A stretch of 64,000 nt of DNA from the NCBI GenBank assembly GCA_001596155.1, contig CP014771.1, forward strand, positions 4,278,001 to 4,342,000, given 5' to 3'. Numbering within the stretch: position 1 is the first letter of the stretch; every line of letters starts with the position of its first letter. Below the pieces are notes generated by a model, which worked only from the letters and a program-made list of their open reading frames with translations, did not search any database and was not told the DNA's origin. Below are positions 1 to 9,913 of this stretch, in pieces. The position numbers and the translations under genes were made by a program. Origin of the DNA: Hymenobacter psoromatis. Lineage in GTDB: Bacteria; Bacteroidota; Bacteroidia; Cytophagales; Hymenobacteraceae.

Positions 1-1338
1 GATGCGCGCCAGCGGCACCAGCGGGTGCCGCACGAAGTAGCTGGAACCCACCAGCCCCGCTTCCTCGGCCCCAAACAGCAGAAACGCGACTGAGTAGGCG
101 GGCCGGTTTTCGGGCCGGGTGTAGTGCGCGGCCAGCTCCAGCAGCAGTGCCACGCCGCTGGCGTTGTCATTGGCACCGGGAAAATAGGTTTTGCTGCCCA
201 TCATGCCCAAGTGGTCGTAGTGCGCCGACACCACCAGAAAGCTATCGGGCCGGGCGCTGCCGCGCACCACGGCCGCGAGGTTTTGGGTGGGGTAGGCGTG
301 GAGGAGCTGGGCGTCGAGCTGCCAGTGAACCAAGTTTTTACCTTGTGGCCAGCGGCTAGCGAGTACTTCAAGCCGGGGCTCCGATGCCTGACTGCTTGCT
401 AAAGAGGCCGTTAGTTTCGAAACGAGTACGATTTGCGCGGTTGAATCCAGATGCTGCCGCAACGCTGGCGCTGCTTGCGCTAGCTGGGCCTGGTCGCGGC
501 TGGTAAGCAGCAGCGTGCCACGTAAGGGCCGACGTACCCACGCCGCCGCCGTGTCAGCATTAGAAAAAATAAGCGTATCAAGCGGCCACAAGGAAGAAAA
601 CGACAGCTTGATGCTGCCCGAATTAGGGGCCGCGATAAAATCAACTCCTGGCTGAAGCGTTTCCCCTCTAGCCAAGCCTTTCGCATTGGTTACTGCCAGC
701 TCCATCTTCCCCGGAAACGTGTTCACATCCAGCGTAAAGGGCTGGGTATAATTGGGGGCGAGCGGCTGCAGGCCCAGCTCACGCAGGCGGCCGCGCAGGT
801 AGGCGGCGGCCAAGTGCTCACCCTGTTGCACGTAGCCGCGGCCGCGCATGGCCGGGGAAGCCAGCACTTCGATGGTGCGGCGGGCGCGGGCCAGGTCGGG
901 CGCGGTGGGCTGCGCGTGGAGGGGTAGGGCCAGCAGCAGCGCGCCCACGGCCAGCGCCGCCGGCTGCTGCCGCTTCAGCAGCGGGAGCAGCAGCACCAGG
1001 CCGGCCCCAATGGTGTCGCTCAGCAGGTCGCTCCATTCGGCGTGGCGGCCCTGGTGCATCACGTATTGCAGCACTTCGATGCTGGCGCCAAATGCGATGC
1101 AGCCCACCAGCACCACGCCCGCGGCCCGGCCCCGCAGCCCCGGCTGGTGACGCGCCCACAGCCAGGCCAGGCCGGCCAGCACGGCAAACACGCCCGCGTG
1201 CGCCGCCGTGTCGAACGAAAGCAGCTTCCAGGCGGGCGTAACGGGCATGTCCCGCGCCGGGGTGAGCGTGAGCAGCAGCATGACGGAAATCCAGAGCAGC
1301 GTCAGGATGCCGTAAAAACGGGGGGTAAGGAAATTCAT
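1..1338 (-). CDS. VanZ-like membrane domain fused to M28 zinc exopeptidase (C terminus outside window)
   Basis: One open frame runs from an ATG at 1338 to the window edge (446 codons). Residues 1-122 look like a VanZ-family membrane protein with several hydrophobic segments and the family pattern E88, Q91, R98, D104. Residues 124-142 form a second signal-like hydrophobic stretch ending in LHAQP. The rest is an M28 peptidase: HYD at 373-375, NDNASG with D391, and GAEEAGL with E425/E426 are the zinc and catalytic residues of that family. M28 enzymes remove N-terminal residues from peptides in the periplasm or outside. VanZ homologues have no settled role outside teicoplanin resistance. A VanZ gene after gcvH is usual near sprA in this phylum; its join to a peptidase is not. 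An internal GTG at 996 could start the peptidase separately, with residues 115-142 as signal peptide. Confidence 0.8.
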   Translation of the reverse strand, partial: MNFLTPRFYGILTLLWISVMLLLTLTPARDMPVTPAWKLLSFDTAAHAGVFAVLAGLAWLWARHQPGLRGRAAGVVLVGCIAFGASIEVLQYVMHQGRHAEWSDLLSDTIGAGLVLLLPLLKRQQPAALAVGALLLALPLHAQPTAPDLARARRTIEVLASPAMRGRGYVQQGEHLAAAYLRGRLRELGLQPLAPNYTQPFTLDVNTFPGKMELAVTNAKGLARGETLQPGVDFIAAPNSGSIKLSFSSLWPLDTLIFSNADTAAAWVRRPLRGTLLLTSRDQAQLAQAAPALRQHLDSTAQIVLVSKLTASLASSQASEPRLEVLASRWPQGKNLVHWQLDAQLLHAYPTQNLAAVVRGSARPDSFLVVSAHYDHLGMMGSKTYFPGANDNASGVALLLELAAHYTRPENRPAYSVAFLLFGAEEAGLVGSSYFVRHPLVPLARI

Positions 1339-1360
1339 AGCCAGGCGGAATTACGGAAAG

Positions 1361-1432
1361 AACGTCATGCGCAGCTGGCGTTCGCCCCGCGCAGCATCGC
1401 GCGCGGGGCGAACGCCAGCTGCGCATGACGTT
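1361..1432. repeat. 32-bp perfect inverted repeat
   Basis: Arms 1361-1392 and 1401-1432 are exact reverse complements around an 8-nt loop. It lies between gcvH and the VanZ/M28 gene, both minus strand. Its ends (AACGTCATGC and complement) are shared with the repeat at 40782-40877. Confidence 0.9.
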
Positions 1433-1456
1433 CAAAAAAGGTAGGCTCAGAAAGGG

Positions 1457-1837
1457 CTACTCGCCAATCAATTCGCCGTAGGCGGCGGCGGCGAGCAGGC
1501 CCGCGATTTCGCCCTGGTCCTTGATTTTCATCCTGATAAGCCAGCCCTCGCCGTAGGGGTCGGAATTGACGGTTTCGGGAGCGTCGGCGAGCTTGCTGTT
1601 CACTTCCAGCACCGTGCCGCTAATGGGACTAAACAGGTCCGAAACGGTTTTTACGGCCTCCACCGTGCCAAACACGTCGTGCTGGGCAACGTCCTTGTCA
1701 ACCGTGTCAATGTCCACGTACACGATGTCGCCCAGCTCGCGCTGCGCGTGGTCGGTGATGCCGATGGTGGCCGTGTCGCCGTCCACACGTAGCCATTCGT
1801 GGTCTTTCGTGTAGTGCAGGGTGCCGGGAATATTCAT
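1457..1837 (-). CDS. gcvH: Glycine cleavage system H protein
   Basis: This is the lipoyl carrier of the glycine cleavage system; it shuttles the aminomethyl group between the P, T and L proteins in the cytoplasm. The 126-residue length is normal. The lipoylation site is K63 in the motif VEAVKTVSD, followed by the usual LFSPISGTVLEVN segment and the C-terminal GEGWLIRMK. The ATG at 1837 gives the standard start MNIPGTLHYTKDHEWL. It lies just downstream of sprA, 114 bp apart, and upstream of the VanZ/M28 gene. The order ruvA, sprA, gcvH, vanZ is conserved in many Bacteroidota, so its position is positional conservation rather than a functional link to secretion. Confidence 0.97.
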   Translation of the reverse strand: MNIPGTLHYTKDHEWLRVDGDTATIGITDHAQRELGDIVYVDIDTVDKDVAQHDVFGTVEAVKTVSDLFSPISGTVLEVNSKLADAPETVNSDPYGEGWLIRMKIKDQGEIAGLLAAAAYGELIGE

Positions 1838-1848
1838 GGGTAAAGGAA

Positions 1849-1945
1849 TGTAGGGTAAGCTTTAGCTTGCCGGGTTGAGGAAGTGAGGCAAAAATACGGC
1901 GGCGCGCCCGTGTGGTGCTCCTGGCAAGCTAAAGCTTACCCTACA
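1849..1945. repeat. 23-bp perfect inverted repeat between sprA and gcvH
   Basis: Arms 1849-1871 and 1923-1945 match exactly, with a 51-nt spacer. It fills almost the whole 114-bp gap between the sprA stop and the gcvH start, so a transcript crossing from sprA to gcvH would carry the hairpin. Confidence 0.9.
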
Positions 1946-1951
1946 CACGGA

Positions 1952-4900
1952 CTATTGCAGGCTGTAGCGCAGCTGCACGCCGCCCTCAGTGGTGGCGTTG
2001 CGGAAGGCATTGCTCACGCGCGGCTGGGTGATGGTCTGGGTGAAATAGAACTGGAGGTTGAGGCGCGTGTTGAGCAGATAATCGATGGTGGGGCGCAGCT
2101 GCACTTGCAGCGAGCCGTTGGTAATCTGGCTGGTAGAGGTGCCGGGGTCGCCCACGACGGCCGCCGTGCCGAGTATGGTGCCCGAGCCCAGCGCCGCCGG
2201 CACGGGGTCAACCGAGCCCAGGATGCTGCGCTGAATAGTGGCATTGTCGCGGATGCTCATATCGAGGCGGGCCGTGAGGTTGTTCTTGAGCGTGCGCTGC
2301 TCGCCGCCCACCCGGAAGGGCAGCTTGAGGCCCTTGGCGGCGTAGCCCAGGCCAATAATCAGCTCGGTAGTATGCAGCTCGGTTACCTGGGCGTTGGTCA
2401 CGTTCAGGGCCACGGCGCGACTGGTGTTATACTGCACCCGGCCGGTTACGTTGTTCACGGTCTGAAAGTTAATCCCAATGAAGGGGGTAAGGCTTTCCAC
2501 GATGCTCACCTGCCCGATAACGTAGTACGGCACGTATTGCCCGGTCGCGTTCAGCACGTAGGGGAAGGGATTATTAGTGCGGCCAAACTCGGGCTCGGCG
2601 GCATACTGCGTCGAGGTGGTGTAGCCGCCCATCGTGTAGAGCGATGAGTAGGCGTGGTTGATGGTGAACGAGCGGAAGACGGCGCGAATGGCCGGTAAAT
2701 CCGAAAAACCATTGTACTGGATGGTCCAGTTAGGCAGCGGAATCACGCCAAACGGGTTGAATTTCGCCGCCACGTAGCCATCCGACGACTTGCCGTGGTA
2801 GGCATCCAGGAAGCTCTGAATCAGCACATCCTGCGAGTTATAGCTGTAGAGGCCCACCGTCTGATTGGTCTGAATCTGGGGGGTAGTAGCCGTGGCCGGC
2901 GTGGTCACAGTCTGCGGGGTGGGGGAAACGGGGTTGGCCGCCTGCAATTTCTGCTGCACGAAGCGCCGGTTCTGCACGAAGCGGTCGAAGGCCTTGCTGG
3001 TTTCGCCATTGGCCCCCAGGTCACCAAACAGCGTGTTGATGGTAATGGTCGTGGCGCTGTACGAGCCCGTGCCCAGCGCCTGGGTAGCGGCCAGGTAGTT
3101 GGGGTCGGTAGCAGGCACATTGAGTGGCACCAGCGTGCCATATTGCTGGTAATACGTATTCGTCGTGTCAATCTGGCGGCGGTAGTAAGCCTCGCTGTTG
3201 CGCACTTTCTGCCGCCGCAGGTCGAGCTGAATATTGAAGCCGCGGAACGGCTCCAGGGTGGTGCGGGCCGTCAGGTTTTCGGTCAGGATGTTGGAAATTG
3301 GCGTGTTCAGATATTGGCTCTGGCTGGTGTACCAACCGCGCGAATTAGCGTAGCCATACAGCTCGCTGGGCTGGTACTGCTTGCCGATGATGAACGGCAG
3401 GCCCGGCGCCAGGCCGCCGAAGCGGTTGTCAAGCCCCAGCAGCTGGGTGGTGGGCAGGTAGCCCGGCAGCAGCGTGCCGTTGGAGCGGGCATAGGTAAAG
3501 TTGATGGCGCGGGCCGTCATCACGGCCCGCAGCACGGCCTTCACGAAGCGCAGGGGGTCTTTTTTAGCGGTGTCGGGCGCGATGGGCTTGGGCCGGCCGA
3601 GGGGGGTAGGGCTGTTGGGGTCGGCCTGGGCCGGCCGGGGCGGGTTGGCCGGCGGCGCGTTATTAATAATATTGAGAAACTTGACCTTGTTGTAGAGCTT
3701 CACCAGGTCAATCTTGCCGTTGGCGCTCAGCTCGGCGTTGTTCTGAATGGTGTTGCCCAGGCGCAGCACCGAGTCAGGAGGGAAAAATTTGGGGTCGGGG
3801 TTAGCGACTTTTAAAGCCGTCGAAGCCGCCTGCCAGGTGTAGTGCGCCGAGTAGCGCCCATCGGCCGAAATCCAGTCGGTGAGCGGGAATTTATCCAGCG
3901 GCAGGCGGTAGGTAATGGCGGCCGTCTGGTTGAAGTTGGTGGTGCGGCCGCCGCGCTTGAGGTTGTCCCACTGCTGGCTCCGGTTGGCAATGGCCTGGTC
4001 GCCGTTGCCGATGCTCTGGCCCGCGCCCTCGTCAATCACGCCGCGGTTGGTGGCGGTGTAGTCGAAGATGAGCGCCTTGGTGATGTCCCACTTCAGGTCG
4101 TAAATGCGGCTGATGTAGAACGACTTATAGAATACGCCCGCGATGCCCGCCGTGGTGGGCAGCGTGCCGGGGTCGGTCACGCGCTGCAAAAAGCGCTCGT
4201 TGTAGCGCCGGTCGAGGTCGGTGCGAAACGAGAAGCGCGAAGGCAGTGGCGTGAAGTTAATCTGCTGAAAAATCTTGAGATACGGGTTATCCAGCGCCTT
4301 CCAGCTGGCCAGGGGCTTGTAGTTGCGCGGGGTGGTCTGATACAAGTAGGCCAGCGCGGCTGTGTACGACTGCGTGTAGTCGCGGGCCGTGTTGACGTCG
4401 GTGTGCAGGCGCTCGGTGATGGCATAGCTCACGGCCACGTTCTCAATGTCCCAGGGGTGGGTTTTGGTCTGGGTAGGGCTGCGCTCCTTGCGCATGTTCA
4501 GCACCGAAATGCTGCGCGTCGTGGTGCGGTCCACCACCAGCTTCTGGTATTCGGCCGCCGCGCCGGGGTTGTTCTGAAATTTTAGCAGGCTCTGGCTCAG
4601 CTTGGTGTCGGGGTCGAGCGGGTCATACTGGGGCGTGATGGTCTGGCGGCCCAGCTGCAGCAGCACCGGCACCTTCAGGTGCGCCTGGGAGGGTAGGAAC
4701 TTCTCGGCGGCCACCGTCGCGTTGAGGTCGCCGCGCAGCACGTCGCTGGTCGAGCGCTGCTGAGCCTTGTCCTGCAGCCCGCCAAAGCCCACGCCGATAA
4801 ACGAGCCCGTGGCCGTGATGTTGGCCAGGTCGGCCAGCTTCACGTTCAGGCGGGCGTTGGCCGCCCAGCCGCCCTGGCTGTCAAAGTCAAACACCCGAAA

Positions 4901-7900
4901 CTCGTCGGCCCACAGCGTCACGCTCTTGTCGCTGGCATCCCGGTCCGTCGCATTCGCGGCCGGGTTCAGCACCCCAATCATGCAGCCCTGCACCTGCGAA
5001 AAGTCGGGGTTGCCCAGAATGGTGATGACTCCGCCGTGGGCCGTTTTGTACGTATAAGGAATGGTGTAGCTGACCCCCGGCACCCCATTCACGAGGGCTA
5101 GGTTGCGCGCCGCCTTGGCGTCGATAAAATCCTGAAATGCCACGTCCACGTTGTTGGCCACAGGCCACACGTCCAGCTGCGCGGTAGCTCCCGGCTTGGT
5201 AATGGCCAGCGGCAGCGAATACTCATAGTAGTTCTGGGTGTAGTCGGTGCCGATGCGCAAAAAGGCGCGCACGGTGCTGTCGGCCACGATGTCGGCGCTG
5301 TTACTCTCCGCGTGCAGATACATGCGCAGGCGCTTGTAGCGCAGCAGGTTGGTGCTGAGGTTTTTGTAAGCCGCCTTGCCATAACCGTCGTGCAGGTGCG
5401 TCACACTTAGGCGCAGGCTCTGCTCGTTTTGCTGGCGCGACACGGCCGTGGAGCCATACTCGATGTCGCGGGTAATATTGGGCGGCACGACGTACGGAAT
5501 AGCGGAGGTAGTGCTGGAGCTGACCGCCGACGGGCCGTTTTCCTCCACGCTCACCGTCGAGATGCTGAAGGCGTCGGCGTCGGTGACCGCGCCTGGGTTA
5601 GGGCCGGCCTTAGGGTCGGCGATAACGCTCGCGAATTGGCGCCACTGGTTGGCCACGAACTGCGGCTGCACCATGCGCAGCACCACCGGCTGCTGCCAGT
5701 TGGTCATGTACATCCGCACGAAGCGAATGTTCTTGAAATTCGTAATGGCTCCCTCCGTGCGCGAAGGCTGCCGGATGGGCACCCGGAACTGGTACCACGT
5801 CACATTCTCGGGGGTGCCGGCCCCGTTGGCCGTGATGGGGTTGGTTATCTTATCGGTGATGTAGTTCTGACCCACCGTGAACTGGTTCGGCTGGAGCGAA
5901 ATCTTGTACTCGTAGTATTGCTCGGTGGTCTGAATCGTGTTGTCGCGGTTCAGGTCTTCCTTGTCGGGGTAGGCCGTGGAGCTGAGCTGCGAGTTTTCGG
6001 GCGAGTTATTCTCGTAGTTGTCGTAGTTCTTGTAGCGGCCCAGAATCTGGGTGTTGGCCACGTCGTAGCTCGGGTCGAGGTGGTGGCGGAAGTCGTCGTT
6101 CGATGGGTCAGCCAGCGCCCCGTAGCCCGGAATGTTATTGAAAAACACCTGCTCATCCGCATCGGCCAGGCCGTCGAGGCCCACGTCCTGGCTGGCCCGC
6201 GCGCCGGGGGTAGCGTTGAAGGCGTCGAGCAGAAACTGCTGGGTCGTCACGCGGCCATAAGGAGTTTTAAGGGTCCCGGTGGTGTCGCCCGGCACCGGCA
6301 GGCCGTTCTCAAACTCGTGCTGACCCTGGTCGCGCAGCACGTCCTCGCTGATATTGCCCAGGTTGATAAACAGGTCGCCGCCAGTGATTTTGGCGTCGTC
6401 GAAAGGCACCGGGTTGTTCGGGTCCAGGTTGGTCGGGTCCGAGTTCAGCGCGGCGGCCAGGCCATTTTTTCCCTTAATGAACGGGTCCATCAGCCAGAAC
6501 TCCAGGTACTCCACGTTGGCATTGTCGAAGTCCGTATCGAACGTAATGCCCCGCGAAATGCCGCCATACTTACTATCGGGCAGGCCCGCGAGCGGTGTAA
6601 AGTGCTTGCCGTCAGCGGTCGCGATATTGGGCGTGTAGTTATACGGCCCGCGCTCACCAGGGAAATACGCCATGTCAAACGTGTACTCGTAGCCGTTGCC
6701 CGTCGCGCCCAGGTCTTTGTTCGGAAACACCTCGTTGCGCGGAATGCCCCGCTCGTAGTGGTTGGCCAGCGTCGAGGTCGAAATACTCGTCGGCACGCTG
6801 GGGCCGCCCGTGTAGTAGCTCTGGTCCACGGTGTACCAGGATAGCTTGGCACGCTGGTAGCCGTTGGCCAGGCCATTAATCGTGCTGCCCGCGATGGGAC
6901 TCGGGGTCGCGGCCAGGCGCCACGCCGGAATGGCCGCCAAGCCGCCCAGCGTGTAGGGCGTGCGCGCGTTTTCAAAGTCGTCGAGGTAGCTCACGCCGTT
7001 TTCGCCGTTTCCCAGCTGCGCCTGCCCCGCGATGAGCTTGGCCACCTCGCCGCTAAAGGCAATGGTTGAGGTTTCCTTGGTCGAGAGGAAGGGTAGGCGG
7101 TCCACCAGCTTGGTCAGCACCCGGCTTTCCTTGCGCAGGCTCACGTCGGCCCCCAGAACGGTGTTGTTGGCCGGCTCGTCGCCGATGTTCACCCGGTTGA
7201 TGCCAGGAGCCTGGTTTTCCAGAATGTGCATGGCCGTGGCCCCCAGCAGCACGTCCTTGCTCAGGGCGTAGTCGAAGCGCGCGCCCAGCAGCTTGCGCGG
7301 CTGCACCTGCACCAGGGCGTTTTTCTCAAAATCGACCCGCAGCTCATTGGCCGAGTTGAGGTAGGCCGGATTCAGAATCTTGACCTTGGCCTGGTCATAA
7401 AATACCTGGTAATCTACGCCTTCCGTCAGCAGCGTCGAGCCCGAATACACCTTCACCGAGCCCTGCGCCACCCCAATGCCGGGCAGGCTGATTTCGTCGG
7501 TGCTGGTGCCCTGGTAGCGGCCCCGCAGGTAAAACTTATCCTTGGTCTGAATCTGCTGGGCGTCGCTCTGGGTCTGGTTATAAAGCTCCTGGTACACGTA
7601 TTTCTGCACCAGCGTCTGCTCCGTGGCGGCAAACTGATTTTGCAGATACGTGCCAAACGGCTGAATGCTGGGGAAGATAATCTTGCCCTGGTCGGGGTCG
7701 ATGGTGATGCCAGGGAAAAAGTCGAAGTTGCCGTCCGGGTTGCGGTCGTTGTTGGCATTCACCCGGTCCAGCCCCAGCACCTGAATCAGCGGAATATTCC
7801 GAATATTCTGCCCTTCCTTCAGCGAAATCAAATCGACGCCCGTGATGTCGTCCTTGTAAATAATCTGGAGTTGAAAATTGTCGCGGTTAATCTGCGACGA

Positions 7901-9673
7901 GTTCAGAGGATAGATGTTTTTCATCATCAAATCCCAGGTTGGCGTGTTGTGCGTCAGCAGGTTCGGGTTGTCCGGGTTCACGTTCGGGTCCGCCACCACG
8001 CCCACGCCGGGGTTGGTGGCCTTCAGCATTTTGAGGTAGATAACGTCGCTCTGGTTGGCGTTGCTGCCGTACTCAGTCTGGGTTTCGCCCACCGTGTAAG
8101 ACTTGCCGTTGTAGAGATATTCGTAGCTCACGGCCAGCACCTGGTCGGGCAGCAGGGCCGTGTTCAGGTTCACGTAGCCGAGCTGGGCGTTGAAGCTATA
8201 CTCAGAGGGGGTAAGCTTGCGGGCCCGCATCCGCTCATAGTCAATGCCTTTCGTCAGCGATACCGCGCCGCTGGGCGTCGTCAGGTTGCCCAAAAACGTT
8301 TCCACCTGCAGGTTGTCGCGGGTGCTGCCGGGGGCAGTCAGGGTTTGGTAAACGTAGTTGGCCTGGTTGCGGGCCGGCGTAGAGGCCGTGGCCACGCTGG
8401 CGGCGTTGTAAAACTGCGGCCGGTAGAGGCGCGCCAGGCGCGGCTCGCCAATGTCCATCAGCGACACCACGTTGCGCAGGTTGTCGGTGGTGCGGTTGTC
8501 GTTGGTCACCCACACTTCGAGGCGCCGAATCTCGAAGCCGCTCTGCACCGTGGGCAGTCCGCGCAGCGCCTGGTCGTACTTATCCCGGAAAAACTGCGCC
8601 AGGAAATAGTGCCGGTCCTTCTCGTACTGGCTCGATTTCAGCTCAAACGTGCGGCTCTGCGCGCCGTTGGTCACCCGCACCTCATCCTGCGAGCCGCGCA
8701 GGGTAGCGGCCACCGCCGTCACGCCCAGCCGCCCAAACTGCAACTGCGTCTTGATGCCAAACAGGTTCGAGCCGCCCGTTATCAGCGAGTTGTTCAGGGG
8801 CATGCTCACGTTGCCCAGGTCCAGCTTGCGCAGGATGTCGGTGGGTTGCCCGGCGTAGTCAAACTTCATCTGGTTGTCGAAGTCGAACGCCGCCTTGGTG
8901 TCGTAGTTGAAGGTGAGCTTGAGCTTGGTGCCGACCTGGCCGCTCAGGCTCAGGTTCATGTTTTGGTCAAAAATGAAGTCACCCACGCTCTGCTGGCGCA
9001 GCGTGAGGGCGGGGTTGCGGTTCACGTTGTACTTGGCCCCGAACTTAAACGTGAGCGAGCCCGCGGGCCGAATGTCGATGTACGAGCCGCCAAAAATGCG
9101 GTCAGCAATGGGACCAAGGTAGATTTTCGGAATCAAACGCTGGGCCTGCGCGCTGCCGGGCGCGGCCGGCGCGCCGGCCACGCCGCCCATCGCCTTCTGC
9201 CGGTAGTAGTCGTTGATGGCCTGCCGCTCCTGGAACTTCAGCAGGTCTTGCTGCGAGATGATGGTGGGGTTGCGGTAGTCAATCTGGCCGCCCACCGTTT
9301 CGCGCACATTGTAGTTCTTGAGGCTGTCGTCGGGCGTCACCTGCAACTTCACGTTCTTGGGCAGGGGTAGGATGAGCGACGAGCGCCGCCCGCGCGGCGA
9401 AAACCGGCTGCCCTGGCGGTCGCGCACGGTGCGCAGGCGCGGCCGGCGGCTGGGCCGGTAGCGGCCCGTGTCGCCGGGCGCGGTCTGGCTCGGCAAGCCT
9501 TGCATCGTCAACCCCAGCCGGCTCACCCACGTACTCCACGCGGCCGGGTAGCGGCGGCCCGCCGCGCCGGCCGGTGCCCACGCGGCCGCCAGCAGCACCG
9601 ACGCCGACACGGCGGCCGCGAGCAGCACGCCCGGCCAGGTAAATTTAGAACCAACAGACAGTAGAGGCTTCAA
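1952..9673 (-). CDS. sprA: Type IX secretion translocon outer-membrane protein SprA
   Basis: The 2573-residue product matches SprA, the very large beta-barrel that forms the outer-membrane channel of the type IX secretion system; F. johnsoniae SprA is about 2400 residues. An N-terminal hydrophobic segment (about residues 12-38) serves as signal. The body shows SprA hallmarks: early GGSYIDIRPAGSLTFKFGAK, repeated YRN/DN-rich strands, a YLDDFENARTPY segment, and a C-terminal aromatic strand ending LRYSLQ. No frame break was seen. It sits between ruvA and gcvH, the conserved place for this gene. Cargo in this window that would need it includes the T9SS-tailed hydrolase at 10.9-14.1 kb. The Arg-rich stretch at about residues 70-95 is longer than I expect and may be lineage-specific. 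Confidence 0.95.
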   Translation of the reverse strand: MKPLLSVGSKFTWPGVLLAAAVSASVLLAAAWAPAGAAGRRYPAAWSTWVSRLGLTMQGLPSQTAPGDTGRYRPSRRPRLRTVRDRQGSRFSPRGRRSSLILPLPKNVKLQVTPDDSLKNYNVRETVGGQIDYRNPTIISQQDLLKFQERQAINDYYRQKAMGGVAGAPAAPGSAQAQRLIPKIYLGPIADRIFGGSYIDIRPAGSLTFKFGAKYNVNRNPALTLRQQSVGDFIFDQNMNLSLSGQVGTKLKLTFNYDTKAAFDFDNQMKFDYAGQPTDILRKLDLGNVSMPLNNSLITGGSNLFGIKTQLQFGRLGVTAVAATLRGSQDEVRVTNGAQSRTFELKSSQYEKDRHYFLAQFFRDKYDQALRGLPTVQSGFEIRRLEVWVTNDNRTTDNLRNVVSLMDIGEPRLARLYRPQFYNAASVATASTPARNQANYVYQTLTAPGSTRDNLQVETFLGNLTTPSGAVSLTKGIDYERMRARKLTPSEYSFNAQLGYVNLNTALLPDQVLAVSYEYLYNGKSYTVGETQTEYGSNANQSDVIYLKMLKATNPGVGVVADPNVNPDNPNLLTHNTPTWDLMMKNIYPLNSSQINRDNFQLQIIYKDDITGVDLISLKEGQNIRNIPLIQVLGLDRVNANNDRNPDGNFDFFPGITIDPDQGKIIFPSIQPFGTYLQNQFAATEQTLVQKYVYQELYNQTQSDAQQIQTKDKFYLRGRYQGTSTDEISLPGIGVAQGSVKVYSGSTLLTEGVDYQVFYDQAKVKILNPAYLNSANELRVDFEKNALVQVQPRKLLGARFDYALSKDVLLGATAMHILENQAPGINRVNIGDEPANNTVLGADVSLRKESRVLTKLVDRLPFLSTKETSTIAFSGEVAKLIAGQAQLGNGENGVSYLDDFENARTPYTLGGLAAIPAWRLAATPSPIAGSTINGLANGYQRAKLSWYTVDQSYYTGGPSVPTSISTSTLANHYERGIPRNEVFPNKDLGATGNGYEYTFDMAYFPGERGPYNYTPNIATADGKHFTPLAGLPDSKYGGISRGITFDTDFDNANVEYLEFWLMDPFIKGKNGLAAALNSDPTNLDPNNPVPFDDAKITGGDLFINLGNISEDVLRDQGQHEFENGLPVPGDTTGTLKTPYGRVTTQQFLLDAFNATPGARASQDVGLDGLADADEQVFFNNIPGYGALADPSNDDFRHHLDPSYDVANTQILGRYKNYDNYENNSPENSQLSSTAYPDKEDLNRDNTIQTTEQYYEYKISLQPNQFTVGQNYITDKITNPITANGAGTPENVTWYQFRVPIRQPSRTEGAITNFKNIRFVRMYMTNWQQPVVLRMVQPQFVANQWRQFASVIADPKAGPNPGAVTDADAFSISTVSVEENGPSAVSSSTTSAIPYVVPPNITRDIEYGSTAVSRQQNEQSLRLSVTHLHDGYGKAAYKNLSTNLLRYKRLRMYLHAESNSADIVADSTVRAFLRIGTDYTQNYYEYSLPLAITKPGATAQLDVWPVANNVDVAFQDFIDAKAARNLALVNGVPGVSYTIPYTYKTAHGGVITILGNPDFSQVQGCMIGVLNPAANATDRDASDKSVTLWADEFRVFDFDSQGGWAANARLNVKLADLANITATGSFIGVGFGGLQDKAQQRSTSDVLRGDLNATVAAEKFLPSQAHLKVPVLLQLGRQTITPQYDPLDPDTKLSQSLLKFQNNPGAAAEYQKLVVDRTTTRSISVLNMRKERSPTQTKTHPWDIENVAVSYAITERLHTDVNTARDYTQSYTAALAYLYQTTPRNYKPLASWKALDNPYLKIFQQINFTPLPSRFSFRTDLDRRYNERFLQRVTDPGTLPTTAGIAGVFYKSFYISRIYDLKWDITKALIFDYTATNRGVIDEGAGQSIGNGDQAIANRSQQWDNLKRGGRTTNFNQTAAITYRLPLDKFPLTDWISADGRYSAHYTWQAASTALKVANPDPKFFPPDSVLRLGNTIQNNAELSANGKIDLVKLYNKVKFLNIINNAPPANPPRPAQADPNSPTPLGRPKPIAPDTAKKDPLRFVKAVLRAVMTARAINFTYARSNGTLLPGYLPTTQLLGLDNRFGGLAPGLPFIIGKQYQPSELYGYANSRGWYTSQSQYLNTPISNILTENLTARTTLEPFRGFNIQLDLRRQKVRNSEAYYRRQIDTTNTYYQQYGTLVPLNVPATDPNYLAATQALGTGSYSATTITINTLFGDLGANGETSKAFDRFVQNRRFVQQKLQAANPVSPTPQTVTTPATATTPQIQTNQTVGLYSYNSQDVLIQSFLDAYHGKSSDGYVAAKFNPFGVIPLPNWTIQYNGFSDLPAIRAVFRSFTINHAYSSLYTMGGYTTSTQYAAEPEFGRTNNPFPYVLNATGQYVPYYVIGQVSIVESLTPFIGINFQTVNNVTGRVQYNTSRAVALNVTNAQVTELHTTELIIGLGYAAKGLKLPFRVGGEQRTLKNNLTARLDMSIRDNATIQRSILGSVDPVPAALGSGTILGTAAVVGDPGTSTSQITNGSLQVQLRPTIDYLLNTRLNLQFYFTQTITQPRVSNAFRNATTEGGVQLRYSLQ

Positions 9674-9688
9674 GCAGATAGCAGGTGC

Positions 9689-9706
9689 GGCCGCCAGGCG
9701 GCGGCC
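9689..9706 (-). promoter_or_regulatory. GC-rich hairpin in the sprA leader
   Basis: A 7-bp perfect stem (9689-9695 with 9700-9706) around a 4-nt loop lies 15 nt before the sprA start on the minus strand. It could limit initiation; no regulator is implied by the sequence. Confidence 0.45.
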
Positions 9707-9753
9707 AACTTAAAGAGTAAGTTCTTGTGGAATTTGGTTGCTTTCGGAATAGT

Positions 9754-9885
9754 CGTTTGTCATTGCGAGCATGTTGCGCATCAAGCAAGGACGAAGCAAT
9801 CGCACCAGAACGACACCCGAACGACTCGTTCTGGTGCGATTGCTTCGTCCTTGCTTGATGCGCAACATGCTCGCAATGACAAACG
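9754..9885. repeat. 60-bp perfect inverted repeat between ruvA and sprA
   Basis: Arms 9754-9813 and 9826-9885 are identical over all 60 positions, with a 12-nt loop. It would form a very stable cruciform or RNA hairpin. The outer part (TTGTCATTGCGAGC and its complement) recurs in the repeat at 33611-33657. It lies between two co-directional genes. Confidence 0.95.
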
Positions 9886-9913
9886 CCCTAATCGGCAATC
9901 ATGAAAGGCTAGT

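Noticed and set aside
7226..9370. 714-codon plus-strand open frame antisense to sprA
   Set aside because: Composition is a shadow of sprA codons in a GC-rich genome (Val/His/Arg/Gly-rich, no recognisable domain); sprA on the minus strand is clear.
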